Source: Prosthecobacter dejongeii (GTDB lineage: Bacteria; Verrucomicrobiota; Verrucomicrobiia; Verrucomicrobiales; Verrucomicrobiaceae). Taken from it: 64,000 nt of DNA. Numbering within the stretch: position 1 is the stretch's first letter; the number at the start of each line of letters is the position of its first letter. Shown piece after piece: positions 36,319 through 44,142 of the stretch. The position numbers and the translations under genes are program-made. The notes beneath the pieces were generated by a model. That model was not told the origin of the DNA. It ran no database searches and was given only the letters and a program-made list of their open reading frames with translations. The stretch spans positions 248,001 to 312,000 of the forward strand of contig NZ_JACHIF010000007.1 of the NCBI RefSeq assembly GCF_014203045.1, read 5' to 3'.

Positions 36319-36555
36319 TTGGCCATTCTTTTGGCCCTCATCATCTCACTGGCAGGAGTGTCCATGATGGCAACGACTTGGCTCGGCTTTGAGAAAGGGG
36401 AAATCAAAATCGAGGGCAGACGCAATTCTCATCTCTACCAAAAGGCCAAAGATCCCATCGCCTATTGGATGACTATTTCAGTGAAAGGTGTCTTGGGCTG
36501 CGGCCTTTGCGGCTTCAGCATCAGAATACTCCGCCGTTCCTTGCGCTCCCGTTAG
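36319..36555 (+). CDS. Small hydrophobic protein, unknown
   Basis: 78 aa from a TTG, the only acceptable start in frame. Two hydrophobic stretches (about 1-20 and 50-66) flank a polar, basic middle with KGEIKIEGRRNS. The frame stays open upstream past the start for about 20 codons, so a non-standard start is possible. It lies 57 bases after mnmA and converges on uvrC. The presence of two membrane segments and lack of overlap favour a real gene, but the evidence is thin. Confidence 0.45.
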   Translation: MAILLALIISLAGVSMMATTWLGFEKGEIKIEGRRNSHLYQKAKDPIAYWMTISVKGVLGCGLCGFSIRILRRSLRSR

Positions 36556-36605
36556 TCTGGTAGCCCACACAGTTCTCTGTATAGGGAGCAGCCTTGAAAT
36601 CCTCA

Positions 36606-38186
36606 TCACTCTCCACCCCGCGAGACCAAGAAATCCACGATGGTCTCCGCTAGGGTGCTACTGATCCCGGGCACCTTCGAGATCTCCTCTGGGGTCGCTT
36701 TGCGTAGCCGCGCCACCGAGCCAAATTTCTTCAACAGCGTCGCTTTGCGCGCTTGGCTCACCCCCGGGCAATCATCCAGCAGGCTTTCCTCCACCCGTTT
36801 GCCTAACAAAAGTTGGTGATATCCGTTGGCCCATCGGTGGGCCTCATCGCGGATGCGTTGTAGCAGCTTCAGCGCCCCCATCTCATGCGGCAGCACCAGC
36901 GGGTCCGGCTCATGCGGCCGATAGATTTCCTCGCGCTCTTTCGCCAGGCCGATGATCGGCAGATCAGAAAGCCCCAGCCGCTGCAGCTCCTTCATCGCCA
37001 TGCCGAGTTGTCCCTTGCCACCATCCACGATGACCAGATCCGGCAGCCGGACGAATTTCTTCTTTTTTTCAGACGGCAGCTCCGGCAGCTTCGCAGATTC
37101 CAGTCGGCGCATCATCTCCAGCGGTGTTTCCTGGGAGTAGTCCGCCTCCTCGCCCATCACTTCTCGGCCCTCCAGCAGGATGCGCGAAAATCGGCGGCGG
37201 ATCACCTCCGCCATGCTGATGAAGTCATTCTGCCCCGTCACCGCGCGGATGCGGTAGCGGCGGTAGTTGGCATTGTCCGGCGTACCATCCTTGAAGCGCA
37301 CCATGCTGGCCACGCAGTGCGCTGTGCCGATGTTCGCAATGTCAAAGCACTCCATCACCAGCGGCGGTTTGCCCAGGCCCAGGGCCTCCTGCAGCTCCTT
37401 CACATCCGCCATCGGGTCCAGGGTGGAGATCACCTTCGCCCGCGCCCCGCGTTGGAAGCTGCGCGTCGGGCTCAGCGTCTTCTTCAGGTCCTCCACCATG
37501 TCCCGCAGCTCAGCCGCCTTTTCAAAGTCCAGCTTCATCGCCGCCTTCTGCATCTCCTCCTCCAGCAGCGAGACCAGGTCCTTTGTCCCTTTCCCATCGA
37601 GGAAGGAACACGCCTGCTCCATGCGCTGCCGGTACTCTTCCACGCTCACCCGCCCGATGCACGGCGCGCAGCAGTTCTTGATGATGTCGTTGGAGCAATG
37701 TTTGTAGTCCTGCTCATCCGGGCGGATGGGGCGGCAGACCCGCAGACCAAACTTCTTGTTAAGCCAGTTCAGCGTCGTGCGCAGCGCACCCGAATGGGCA
37801 AACGGCCCAAAGTAGCGCGCCCCGTCATCCCGCTTCATTCGCGTCAGGGTGAACTTGGGAAAGTCGTCCTGCAGATTCACCCGCACCATTAGGAAGCGTT
37901 TGTCATCGCGGAAGCTGATGTTGTACTTCGGCCGGAATTCCTTGATCAGCTTCCCCTCCAGCAGAAGCGACTCCGGCTCATTGCGCACCTGGTGGATGTC
38001 GAAATCCCAGATGCTGGCGATCAGTGCCCGCGTCTTCCGGTCCACCAGCTTGGAGCGCGCCGGGGTAAAGTAGTTCGACAACCGCTTGCGCAGGTCCCGC
38101 GCCTTCCCCACATAGATCACGCTGTTCAGTCGGTCCCGCATCACATACACCCCCGGCGTGTGGGGCACATCACGCAGTTTCGCCAT
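36606..38186 (-). CDS. uvrC: Excinuclease ABC subunit C
   Basis: 526 aa, shorter than E. coli UvrC (610 aa). It makes both incisions in nucleotide excision repair. The order is GIY-YIG nuclease (HTPGVYVMRDRLNSVIYVGKA), a Cys-containing region (CCAPCIGRVSVEEYRQ), the UVR domain binding UvrB (about 195-230, MQKAAMKLDFEKAAELRDM), the RNase H-like endonuclease (LVIVDGGKGQLGMAM) and a helix-hairpin-helix end (LLDDCPGVSQARKATLL). The ATG at 38186 is close to the family start. An in-frame TTG 27 codons upstream exists but adds no recognisable sequence. A 288-base divergent region separates it from the molybdoenzyme gene, and I see no clear element in it. Confidence 0.96.
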   Translation of the reverse strand: MAKLRDVPHTPGVYVMRDRLNSVIYVGKARDLRKRLSNYFTPARSKLVDRKTRALIASIWDFDIHQVRNEPESLLLEGKLIKEFRPKYNISFRDDKRFLMVRVNLQDDFPKFTLTRMKRDDGARYFGPFAHSGALRTTLNWLNKKFGLRVCRPIRPDEQDYKHCSNDIIKNCCAPCIGRVSVEEYRQRMEQACSFLDGKGTKDLVSLLEEEMQKAAMKLDFEKAAELRDMVEDLKKTLSPTRSFQRGARAKVISTLDPMADVKELQEALGLGKPPLVMECFDIANIGTAHCVASMVRFKDGTPDNANYRRYRIRAVTGQNDFISMAEVIRRRFSRILLEGREVMGEEADYSQETPLEMMRRLESAKLPELPSEKKKKFVRLPDLVIVDGGKGQLGMAMKELQRLGLSDLPIIGLAKEREEIYRPHEPDPLVLPHEMGALKLLQRIRDEAHRWANGYHQLLLGKRVEESLLDDCPGVSQARKATLLKKFGSVARLRKATPEEISKVPGISSTLAETIVDFLVSRGGE

Positions 38187-38474
38187 CAGGTCAGGTTTGG
38201 ATCGGGGGTCAGGCACTATATGAGGAAAGCTATCGTTTGTGGACAAAGTCAATGGCGCTGCGATCAAACTTACCTTGCAAAAATAAAGAATTGTTTGAAA
38301 AGACGAATTTTGCTCAAAATTAACGAGGGAGTGCTAGGTAGGGATGCCTTTGTCTTGAGCTAGAGGACCGTGCAAGATGGTGTGGAAAAAAAGGTTTCAC
38401 GATCTTCTATCATTTGAAGCGTGCGCACCTCTAGTATTCATGCGTATCATATTCTTGAATCACTGCCCCAACCC

Positions 38475-40754
38475 ATGTCTGCGACACCCATTCCTGCCCA
38501 GCCACCGGAAAAGCTCACCGGCATTCATATCGGCAAGACCAAGCACTCGGCCGCTGGTGTGCCGGCCGTGGCGAATTCCCTGAAGCATGTGTACGGAAGC
38601 AGCGGCCTTCTGCGCGGCACCTCGGCCATGCTGAAGCTGAACCAGACAGGGGGCTTTGACTGCCCGAGCTGCGCCTGGCCCGACCCGGAAGATCACCGCA
38701 GCGCCTTTGAGTTTTGCGAAAACGGGGCGAAGGCGATTGCCTCTGAAACCACCAAGAGCCGGGTCACTCCGCAGTTCTTTGCTGACAACAGCGTGGCCGA
38801 GCTTTCCGAGTGGAGCGATTACGAGATGGACCAGGCCGGGCGCATCACCCATCCCATGATTTTGAGGGAAGATGCAACCCATTATGAGGAGATTTCCTGG
38901 GACGATGCCTTCAGCCTCATCGGGCAGGAGCTGAATGCGCTGGCCTCGCCCGACGAGGCAGTGTTTTATACCTCAGGCCGCGCCACCAATGAGGCGGCTT
39001 TTTTGTACCAGCTTTTTGTTAGGCATTTCGGCACGAACAATCTGCCTGACTGCTCCAACATGTGCCACGAATCCAGTGGCGCGGCCCTGGGCCAAAGCGT
39101 GGGCGTGGGGAAGGGGACGGTGACCCTGAAGGACCTGGAGACGGCCGAAACCATCCTCATCATGGGCCAGAACCCAGGGACGAACCACCCGCGCATGCTC
39201 AGCAGCCTGCAGCGCGCGGTGGAAAACGGGGCCACCATCATCGCGGTGAACCCGATGAAGGAAGCGGGCCTCACCGGCTTCATGCACCCGCAGCAGGTGA
39301 AAGGCGTGCTGGGCATGTCCACCCCCCTGGCGAAACACTTTCTTCAAGTGAACCTGAATGGCGACCAAGCCTTGCTCAAGGGCATCGCGAAGACTCTCGT
39401 GGAAGATGGCAGCCTGGATGAAGGATTCCTGGCCGAACATGTCCAAGGTTTTGAGCCCTATCGTGAGCATCTGCGCGGGCTTGATTGGGCGGAGTTGGAA
39501 AAGCTGTCTGGCATCCAGCGCGATGTCATGCAGCTGGTGGCCCGCCAAGCTGCCAGCGGTCAGCGCAAGCTCATTACCTGCTGGGCCATGGGGTTGACCC
39601 AGCACAAAAATGCCGTGGCCACCATCCAGGAGGTGGTGAACATCCACCTCATGCTGGGGGCCATTGGTCGCGAAAGCGCAGGCCTCTGCCCCGTGCGCGG
39701 TCACAGCAATGTGCAGGGAGACCGCACCATGGGCGTCTTTGAGAAGATGCCGGAATGGTTCATGGACAACTTGGAAAACGTCTTCCAGTTCCCGGTGCCC
39801 CGTCATCATGGCTGGGATACGGTGGCGGCCATTCAGGCCATGCATGAAGGTCGTGGCAAAGTGTTCTATGCCCTCGGTGGAAACTTCCTCCAGGCCACGC
39901 CGGACACCGAATTCACCGGCGAAGCCCTGCGCCGCTGCCATCTCACGGTCCATGTTTGTACCAAGCTCAACCGCAGCCATTTGGTCACTGGGCGCATCGG
40001 CTTGATCCTGCCCTGCCTGGGGCGCAGCGAGTGGGAAGTGCGCGGCGACCTCACCCAATTTTGCACCGTGGAAAATAGCATGAGCGTGGTGCACTCTTCG
40101 CATGGTCACCTGGAGCCCGCTTCACCGCATCTGCTGAGCGAGCCTGTCATCGTCGCCCGCACGGCAGCCGCCACGCTAGGCGCAAGATCAAAGGTGGACT
40201 GGGCCGCATTGGCGGAGGACTACGACCGCATTCGCGACCTCATCGAGCGTGTGGTTCCAGGCTTTGAGGACTTCAACAGCCGCATTCGTGAACCCGGCGG
40301 TTTTTATCTGCCAAACACCGCCCGCCAGCGCATCTGGAAAACCCGCAGCGGCAAGGCCGAGATCCATACTCACGACCTTCAAGTCCTGGTGCCTGGGCCG
40401 GGCCAGCTTGTCCTGCAAACCTTCCGCAGCCATGACCAGTTCAATACGACCGTCTATGGTCTAAATGATCGTTACCGTGGCATCGGCAATGAGCGCCGGA
40501 TCATCTTCATGAATCCTCAGGACATGAAGGACCGTGGCATCGGGCCGCTGGAGCCGGTGGACATCACCAGCCATTTCAAAGGCGAAACAAGGCATGCCCC
40601 GCGTTTCCTCGCCGTGCCCTACGATCAGCCGCCCGGCAATTGCGCCGCCTACTTCCCAGAGGCGAACGTACTCGTCCCCATCGGCAGCTTTGCTGACGTC
40701 AGTCTCACCCCCACTTCCAAGAGTGTTTTGGTTACCATCCAACGTTCTGCTTAA
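38475..40754 (+). CDS. FdhF/YdeP-type molybdopterin oxidoreductase
   Basis: 759 aa, in line with the YdeP group. It belongs to the DMSO-reductase superfamily that binds a bis-molybdopterin cofactor. Recognisable regions are FDCPSCAWPDPEDHRSAFEF, EEISWDDAFSLIGQEL, SGRATNEAAFLYQLF, CSNMCHESSGAALGQSVG, MGQNPGTNHPRML and the C-terminal FNTTVYGLNDRYRGI. The four-Cys N-terminal iron-sulphur site of true formate dehydrogenases is missing, as in YdeP proteins. The real substrate of this group is not known. The ATG at 38475 was chosen because the family starts near it. A dienelactone hydrolase gene follows 22 bases on. Confidence 0.88.
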   Translation: MSATPIPAQPPEKLTGIHIGKTKHSAAGVPAVANSLKHVYGSSGLLRGTSAMLKLNQTGGFDCPSCAWPDPEDHRSAFEFCENGAKAIASETTKSRVTPQFFADNSVAELSEWSDYEMDQAGRITHPMILREDATHYEEISWDDAFSLIGQELNALASPDEAVFYTSGRATNEAAFLYQLFVRHFGTNNLPDCSNMCHESSGAALGQSVGVGKGTVTLKDLETAETILIMGQNPGTNHPRMLSSLQRAVENGATIIAVNPMKEAGLTGFMHPQQVKGVLGMSTPLAKHFLQVNLNGDQALLKGIAKTLVEDGSLDEGFLAEHVQGFEPYREHLRGLDWAELEKLSGIQRDVMQLVARQAASGQRKLITCWAMGLTQHKNAVATIQEVVNIHLMLGAIGRESAGLCPVRGHSNVQGDRTMGVFEKMPEWFMDNLENVFQFPVPRHHGWDTVAAIQAMHEGRGKVFYALGGNFLQATPDTEFTGEALRRCHLTVHVCTKLNRSHLVTGRIGLILPCLGRSEWEVRGDLTQFCTVENSMSVVHSSHGHLEPASPHLLSEPVIVARTAAATLGARSKVDWAALAEDYDRIRDLIERVVPGFEDFNSRIREPGGFYLPNTARQRIWKTRSGKAEIHTHDLQVLVPGPGQLVLQTFRSHDQFNTTVYGLNDRYRGIGNERRIIFMNPQDMKDRGIGPLEPVDITSHFKGETRHAPRFLAVPYDQPPGNCAAYFPEANVLVPIGSFADVSLTPTSKSVLVTIQRSA

Positions 40755-40776
40755 TATCGTGTCGAACCTACCTTCT

Positions 40777-41550
40777 ATGAAACCTGCCTTCATTGCCCTC
40801 CTTACCCTGATGACCGCCATGTCAGGAGCTGCCATCGTCGAAAAACCTGTCGAATACAAAGCAGGCGATGTCGTTTGCGAAGGCTGGCAGGCTTATGACG
40901 ATGCCGTCCAGGGAAAGCGCCCCTCCATTCTCATCGTCCATCAGTGGACCGGGGTCAGTGACAATGAAAAGATGCGTGCCAAAATGCTGGCAGAGCTGGG
41001 CTACAACGTCCTCGTGGCTGATGTTTATGGCAAAGGCATCCGCCCTCAGCCCCCTGAAGCGGGTAAGGAGGCCGGCAAGTACAAAGCGAACCGCCCTCTG
41101 CTGCGTGATCGCGTGAATGCCGCCCTAGCCCTGCTCAATAAGGATGCGCAGACTGACACCTCAAAGGTGGCTTGCATCGGTTACTGCTTTGGCGGCACCG
41201 CTGCCATTGAGCTTGGTCGCAGCGGAGCCGCCGTCAAAGGCATCGTTAGCTTCCATGGCAGCTTGGATTCCCCCAATCCTGCAGACGGTAAAAACATCAA
41301 GGCCAAGGTGCTAGCCCTCCACGGTGCCGATGACCCCTTCGTCGCAGCCAAGGACCTTGCAGCCTTTGAGCAGGAGATGAAGGATTCGGGTGTGGATTTC
41401 AAACTTGTTCAATACCCAGGCGCAGTACACAGCTTTACTCAGAAAGCCGCTGGCAATGACAACAGCAAAGGGGCTGCCTATAACGAAGCTGCGGATAAAG
41501 CTTCCTGGGATGAAATGAAGGCCTTCTTTGGTCGAATCTTCGCTGAATAA
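40777..41550 (+). CDS. Secreted dienelactone hydrolase family protein
   Basis: 257 aa. A signal peptide (MKPAFIALLTLMTAMSGAA) suggests export. The alpha/beta hydrolase triad uses Cys as nucleophile: C137 in GYCFGG, with the Asp in HGADDPFVAA and the His in GAVHSFTQKA. The name comes from chloroaromatic degradation, but most family members act on other esters. It sits 22 bases after the molybdoenzyme gene and 6 bases before the TraB/GumN gene, so the three probably share a transcript. Confidence 0.9.
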   Translation: MKPAFIALLTLMTAMSGAAIVEKPVEYKAGDVVCEGWQAYDDAVQGKRPSILIVHQWTGVSDNEKMRAKMLAELGYNVLVADVYGKGIRPQPPEAGKEAGKYKANRPLLRDRVNAALALLNKDAQTDTSKVACIGYCFGGTAAIELGRSGAAVKGIVSFHGSLDSPNPADGKNIKAKVLALHGADDPFVAAKDLAAFEQEMKDSGVDFKLVQYPGAVHSFTQKAAGNDNSKGAAYNEAADKASWDEMKAFFGRIFAE

Positions 41551-41556
41551 AGTTCC

Positions 41557-42459
41557 ATGAAAACACTGCGATTCCTCTCCCTCCTGGTCGCAGTGACGGC
41601 CGCAGTCTCAGCCCTTTCGGCTGAGACTAAGCCCGCCTCTGCGAGTCCCGCGCCGCTGAGCGGTTTGGTCGAAAAAGAAGCCACCGATTTCTTGCGCTTT
41701 GTCGAAAACGACGAAGGCGAATCTCTGCAAACCGCCATCGTTACCTACGTTTCACCCGCCGGAGTGAAGGTGGATCTTGTTGGGGCTGTCCACATAGCAG
41801 ACAAGGCCTATTTTGATGCGCTGAACGCCCAATTTAAAACCTACGAGGCCGTGCTATATGAACTTGTGGGTCGCCCGATTGAATTGCGTGAGGATTTAAA
41901 ACCTGGCGACGGCTCTGAAAAACTTCAATGGCTGGGTCAAGTTCAGGAAACCCTGCGCAAAACCCTAAAGCTCGAGAGCCAGCTTCGCGGCATTGATTAT
42001 AAAGCAAAAAATTTCGTTCATGCAGACATGAGCGTGGAAGGTTTTTTTGAATCTCAGGAACAGAAAAAGGAAACCTTCATCAGCCTCTGGCTCAAAGCCA
42101 TCCAGGCTCAAGCATCCCTGGATCGTAATCGTCCCCAGCCCAGCATGGTGGAACTGCTCATGATCATGCGCCAGGAAGATCCCTCCATGGATCTCAAACG
42201 CCTCGTCGGGCAAGAATTCGACAGCATGGAAAAGCTGATCATGGGTATGGAATCCAATGGCGGCACAAGCATCATCGGTGAGCGCAATCGCTTCGCCTTG
42301 GAAGTCTTGGATAAGGAAATCAAAGCCGGCAAAAAGCGGCTCGCTATCTTTTATGGAGCCGCACATTTACCCGACATGGAAAAGCGTCTTTTGGCTCAAG
42401 ACTATAAGCTTCAAAAGATCGAATGGGTGAAAGCCTGGGATCTTCCCTGGGAGGAATGA
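41557..42459 (+). CDS. Secreted TraB/GumN family protein
   Basis: 300 aa. A signal peptide covers about 1-22 (MKTLRFLSLLVAVTAAVSALSA). The TraB/PrgY/GumN pattern appears as VDLVGAVHIADKAYFDAL, AVLYELVG and near the end FYGAAHLPDMEKRLL. These domains resemble erythromycin-esterase and metalloprotease-like folds. Function in bacteria is mostly unknown. It starts 6 bases after the dienelactone hydrolase gene, so it is almost certainly in the same operon. Confidence 0.85.
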   Translation: MKTLRFLSLLVAVTAAVSALSAETKPASASPAPLSGLVEKEATDFLRFVENDEGESLQTAIVTYVSPAGVKVDLVGAVHIADKAYFDALNAQFKTYEAVLYELVGRPIELREDLKPGDGSEKLQWLGQVQETLRKTLKLESQLRGIDYKAKNFVHADMSVEGFFESQEQKKETFISLWLKAIQAQASLDRNRPQPSMVELLMIMRQEDPSMDLKRLVGQEFDSMEKLIMGMESNGGTSIIGERNRFALEVLDKEIKAGKKRLAIFYGAAHLPDMEKRLLAQDYKLQKIEWVKAWDLPWEE

Positions 42460-42510
42460 TCCTAGCCCAAATGAAACTGCATTTTTTTTGCTCAAAAAGC
42501 AAAACATCTG

Positions 42511-42537
42511 TTGCATGTTCCAGTGGCTGGCTATAAT
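42511..42537 (+). promoter_or_regulatory. Promoter of tRNA-Leu
   Basis: A perfect -10 box TATAAT (42532-42537) stands 25 bases before the tRNA. The best -35 candidate is TTGCAT (42511-42516) with a 15-base spacer, shorter than the usual 17. Start of transcription near 42544 would give a leader of about 19 bases. Confidence 0.65.
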
Positions 42538-42562
42538 CACAGCCCTGCAAATCAGCAGCCCT

Positions 42563-42647
42563 GCTCGGGTGGCGGAATTGGTATACGCGCAAGACTAAGG
42601 ATCTTGTGCCGAAAGGCTTAAGGGTTCGAGTCCCTTCCCGAGCACCA
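42563..42647 (+). tRNA. tRNA-Leu, anticodon AAG
   Basis: 85 bases including an encoded CCA. The acceptor stem pairs GCTCGGG with CCCGAGC and the discriminator is A. The D arm reads GGCGGAATTGGTATACGC as in other bacterial leucine tRNAs. The anticodon stem CAAGA/TCTTG encloses the loop CTAAGGA, so the anticodon is AAG (42597-42599). A long variable arm (TGCCGAAAGGCTTA) and a T arm with GGTTCGAGTCC follow. Leucine identity is supported by the long variable arm and the overall similarity to E. coli tRNA-Leu(CAG). Adenosine at wobble position 34 is rare in bacteria outside tRNA-Arg(ACG) and implies conversion to inosine. Confidence 0.95.
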
Positions 42648-42668
42648 CTCTTCTCAACAGAAAGAGTG
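42646..42668 (+). terminator. Hairpin directly after tRNA-Leu
   Basis: CACTCTT (42646-42652) pairs perfectly with AAGAGTG (42662-42668) around a nine-base loop, starting within the tRNA CCA end. There is no T tract, so it may be a processing or weak termination signal, not a standard terminator. Confidence 0.35.
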
Positions 42669-42733
42669 ACGCCCTCAAAACAACAAGACGAGTGGCTGGC
42701 AAGATTCCTGCGACCATTGGCGTAGTTCAACTC

Positions 42734-44095
42734 ATGCTCACTCTTTCCGGTCCTTCCCATGGCAAACTTTGCGACGGCTATTCTCGTCGTGACTTTCTGC
42801 GTATTGGTGGCCTTGCCATGGGTGGACTTTCTCTGCCAGACCTTTTGAAGGCTGAAGCTGAGGCCAAGGCAGGGCGGAGCTTCAAATCCATCATCATGAT
42901 CTATCTATGCGGCGCACCGCCGCACCAGGACATGTGGGATCTGAAGATGGATGCCCCGCTAGAGATCCGTGGCCCTTACAAGCCGATTTCAACCAATGTG
43001 GCGGGCATTCAGATCTCCGAGCATGCGCCAAGGCTGGCCAAGATGATGGACAAACTGGTGCCCATCCGCAGCATGTATGGATCTCCCACGGGGGCGCATG
43101 ATTCCTTTATCTGCTACACAGGCCGCGCTCCAAATCCAGCAGGTGGGGCAGCACCGACTGGGCGGCAGGCTGATCACCCCTCATTGGGAGCCGTCGTTTC
43201 TCGTTTGAAAGGACAGGCAGATCCTGCGATGCCAGCCTTCATTGGTCTGTCGCCGAAGGCTGGCCACCCACCTTATGGGTCGCCTGGGCATCCTGGTTAT
43301 CTGGGGCCTTCCCATTCCGCCTTCCGCCCCAATGGGGCCGGGGTAGAGGACCTAAAGCTGAACAACATTTCCATGAGCCGGCTAGATGATCGCCGTGCTT
43401 TGCTCACAGGATTTGACCAGTTTCGACGCGATCTGGACCACTCGGGTTTGGTGGAAGGTATGGATTCGTTTAACCAACAAGCTTTCAACGTGCTGACCTC
43501 CAGCAAGTTGCTTGATGCGCTCAACTTAGAAAAAGAGTCGCCAAAAACTCGCGAACGCTATGGCAAGGGAGATCCAAAGAACTACGGAGATGGAGCTCCG
43601 CTGAATCTCGAACACTTTCTCATGGCTCGTCGTCTTGTCGAAGCAGGCGCGCGCGTCGTGACCCTGAACTTTGGCCGTTGGGATTTCCATGATCGCAATT
43701 ATCCCCAATTGCTGCGTCATTTGCCTTTGTTTGACCAAGGCATGAGTGCACTCGTGCAGGACCTCCATGACCGCGGACTGGACAAAGATGTAGCCGTGGT
43801 GGCCTGGGGCGAGTTTGGCCGCACGCCGACGGTCAATGCACAGGGCGGTCGCGACCATTGGCCGCGCGTGGGCGGTGCGATGCTGGCCGGCGGCGGATTC
43901 AAAACCGGGCAGGTGATCGGTGCGACAGATCGTCTGGGCGGTGAACCGACGGAGCGCGGCGTACACTTTGGGGAAGTGTTTGCCACGCTTTATCAGTTCA
44001 TGGGCATTGATCCACACAAAAATACGTTAGACGATCTTTCCGGTCGTCCACAGTACTTGGTGGATGGCTGGCAGGCAATGCCTGAACTTGTGTAA
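42734..44095 (+). CDS. DUF1501 protein, Tat-exported (first of three)
   Basis: 453 aa. A twin-arginine signal is present ([15 protein letters not shown]) behind a conserved N-terminal stretch LTLSGPSHGKLCDG. The DUF1501 body shows IIMIYLCGAPPHQDMWDLK and the alkaline-phosphatase/sulfatase-superfamily-like metal region [11 protein letters not shown] with [13 protein letters not shown]1501 proteins are abundant in Planctomycetes and Verrucomicrobia, usually encoded beside DUF1549/DUF1553 cytochrome proteins; the reaction is unknown. It starts 87 bases after tRNA-Leu and opens a six-gene run. The ATG at 42734 is chosen since the third copy starts at the same aligned point. Confidence 0.9.
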   Translation: MLTLSGPSHGKLCDGYSRRDFLRIGGLAMGGLSLPDLLKAEAEAKAGRSFKSIIMIYLCGAPPHQDMWDLKMDAPLEIRGPYKPISTNVAGIQISEHAPRLAKMMDKLVPIRSMYGSPTGAHDSFICYTGRAPNPAGGAAPTGRQADHPSLGAVVSRLKGQADPAMPAFIGLSPKAGHPPYGSPGHPGYLGPSHSAFRPNGAGVEDLKLNNISMSRLDDRRALLTGFDQFRRDLDHSGLVEGMDSFNQQAFNVLTSSKLLDALNLEKESPKTRERYGKGDPKNYGDGAPLNLEHFLMARRLVEAGARVVTLNFGRWDFHDRNYPQLLRHLPLFDQGMSALVQDLHDRGLDKDVAVVAWGEFGRTPTVNAQGGRDHWPRVGGAMLAGGGFKTGQVIGATDRLGGEPTERGVHFGEVFATLYQFMGIDPHKNTLDDLSGRPQYLVDGWQAMPELV

Positions 44096-44126
44096 AAGTT
44101 AAATCGGTAAGAGTCTGATGGATGCC

Positions 44127-44142
44127 TGCGTATGAATACGCA
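44127..44142. promoter_or_regulatory. 16-base palindrome at a start codon
   Basis: TGCGTAT-GA-ATACGCA is a perfect palindrome with two central bases. Its last base is the first base of the ATG at 44142. The two-base centre makes a hairpin poor, so a protein-binding site is more likely. It lies between the first and second DUF1501 genes and might control an internal promoter. Confidence 0.35.

Noticed and set aside
36556..38474. Riboswitch or other structured RNA around uvrC and in the divergent region before the molybdoenzyme gene
   Set aside because: The 288-base region 38187-38474 is AT-rich, with no convincing stem or known riboswitch core.
42481..42510. TTTTGCT-CAAAA-AGCAAAA stem as terminator of the TraB/GumN gene
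   Set aside because: The stem has only two G-C pairs and the T run is before, not after, the stem on the plus strand. Too weak to call.
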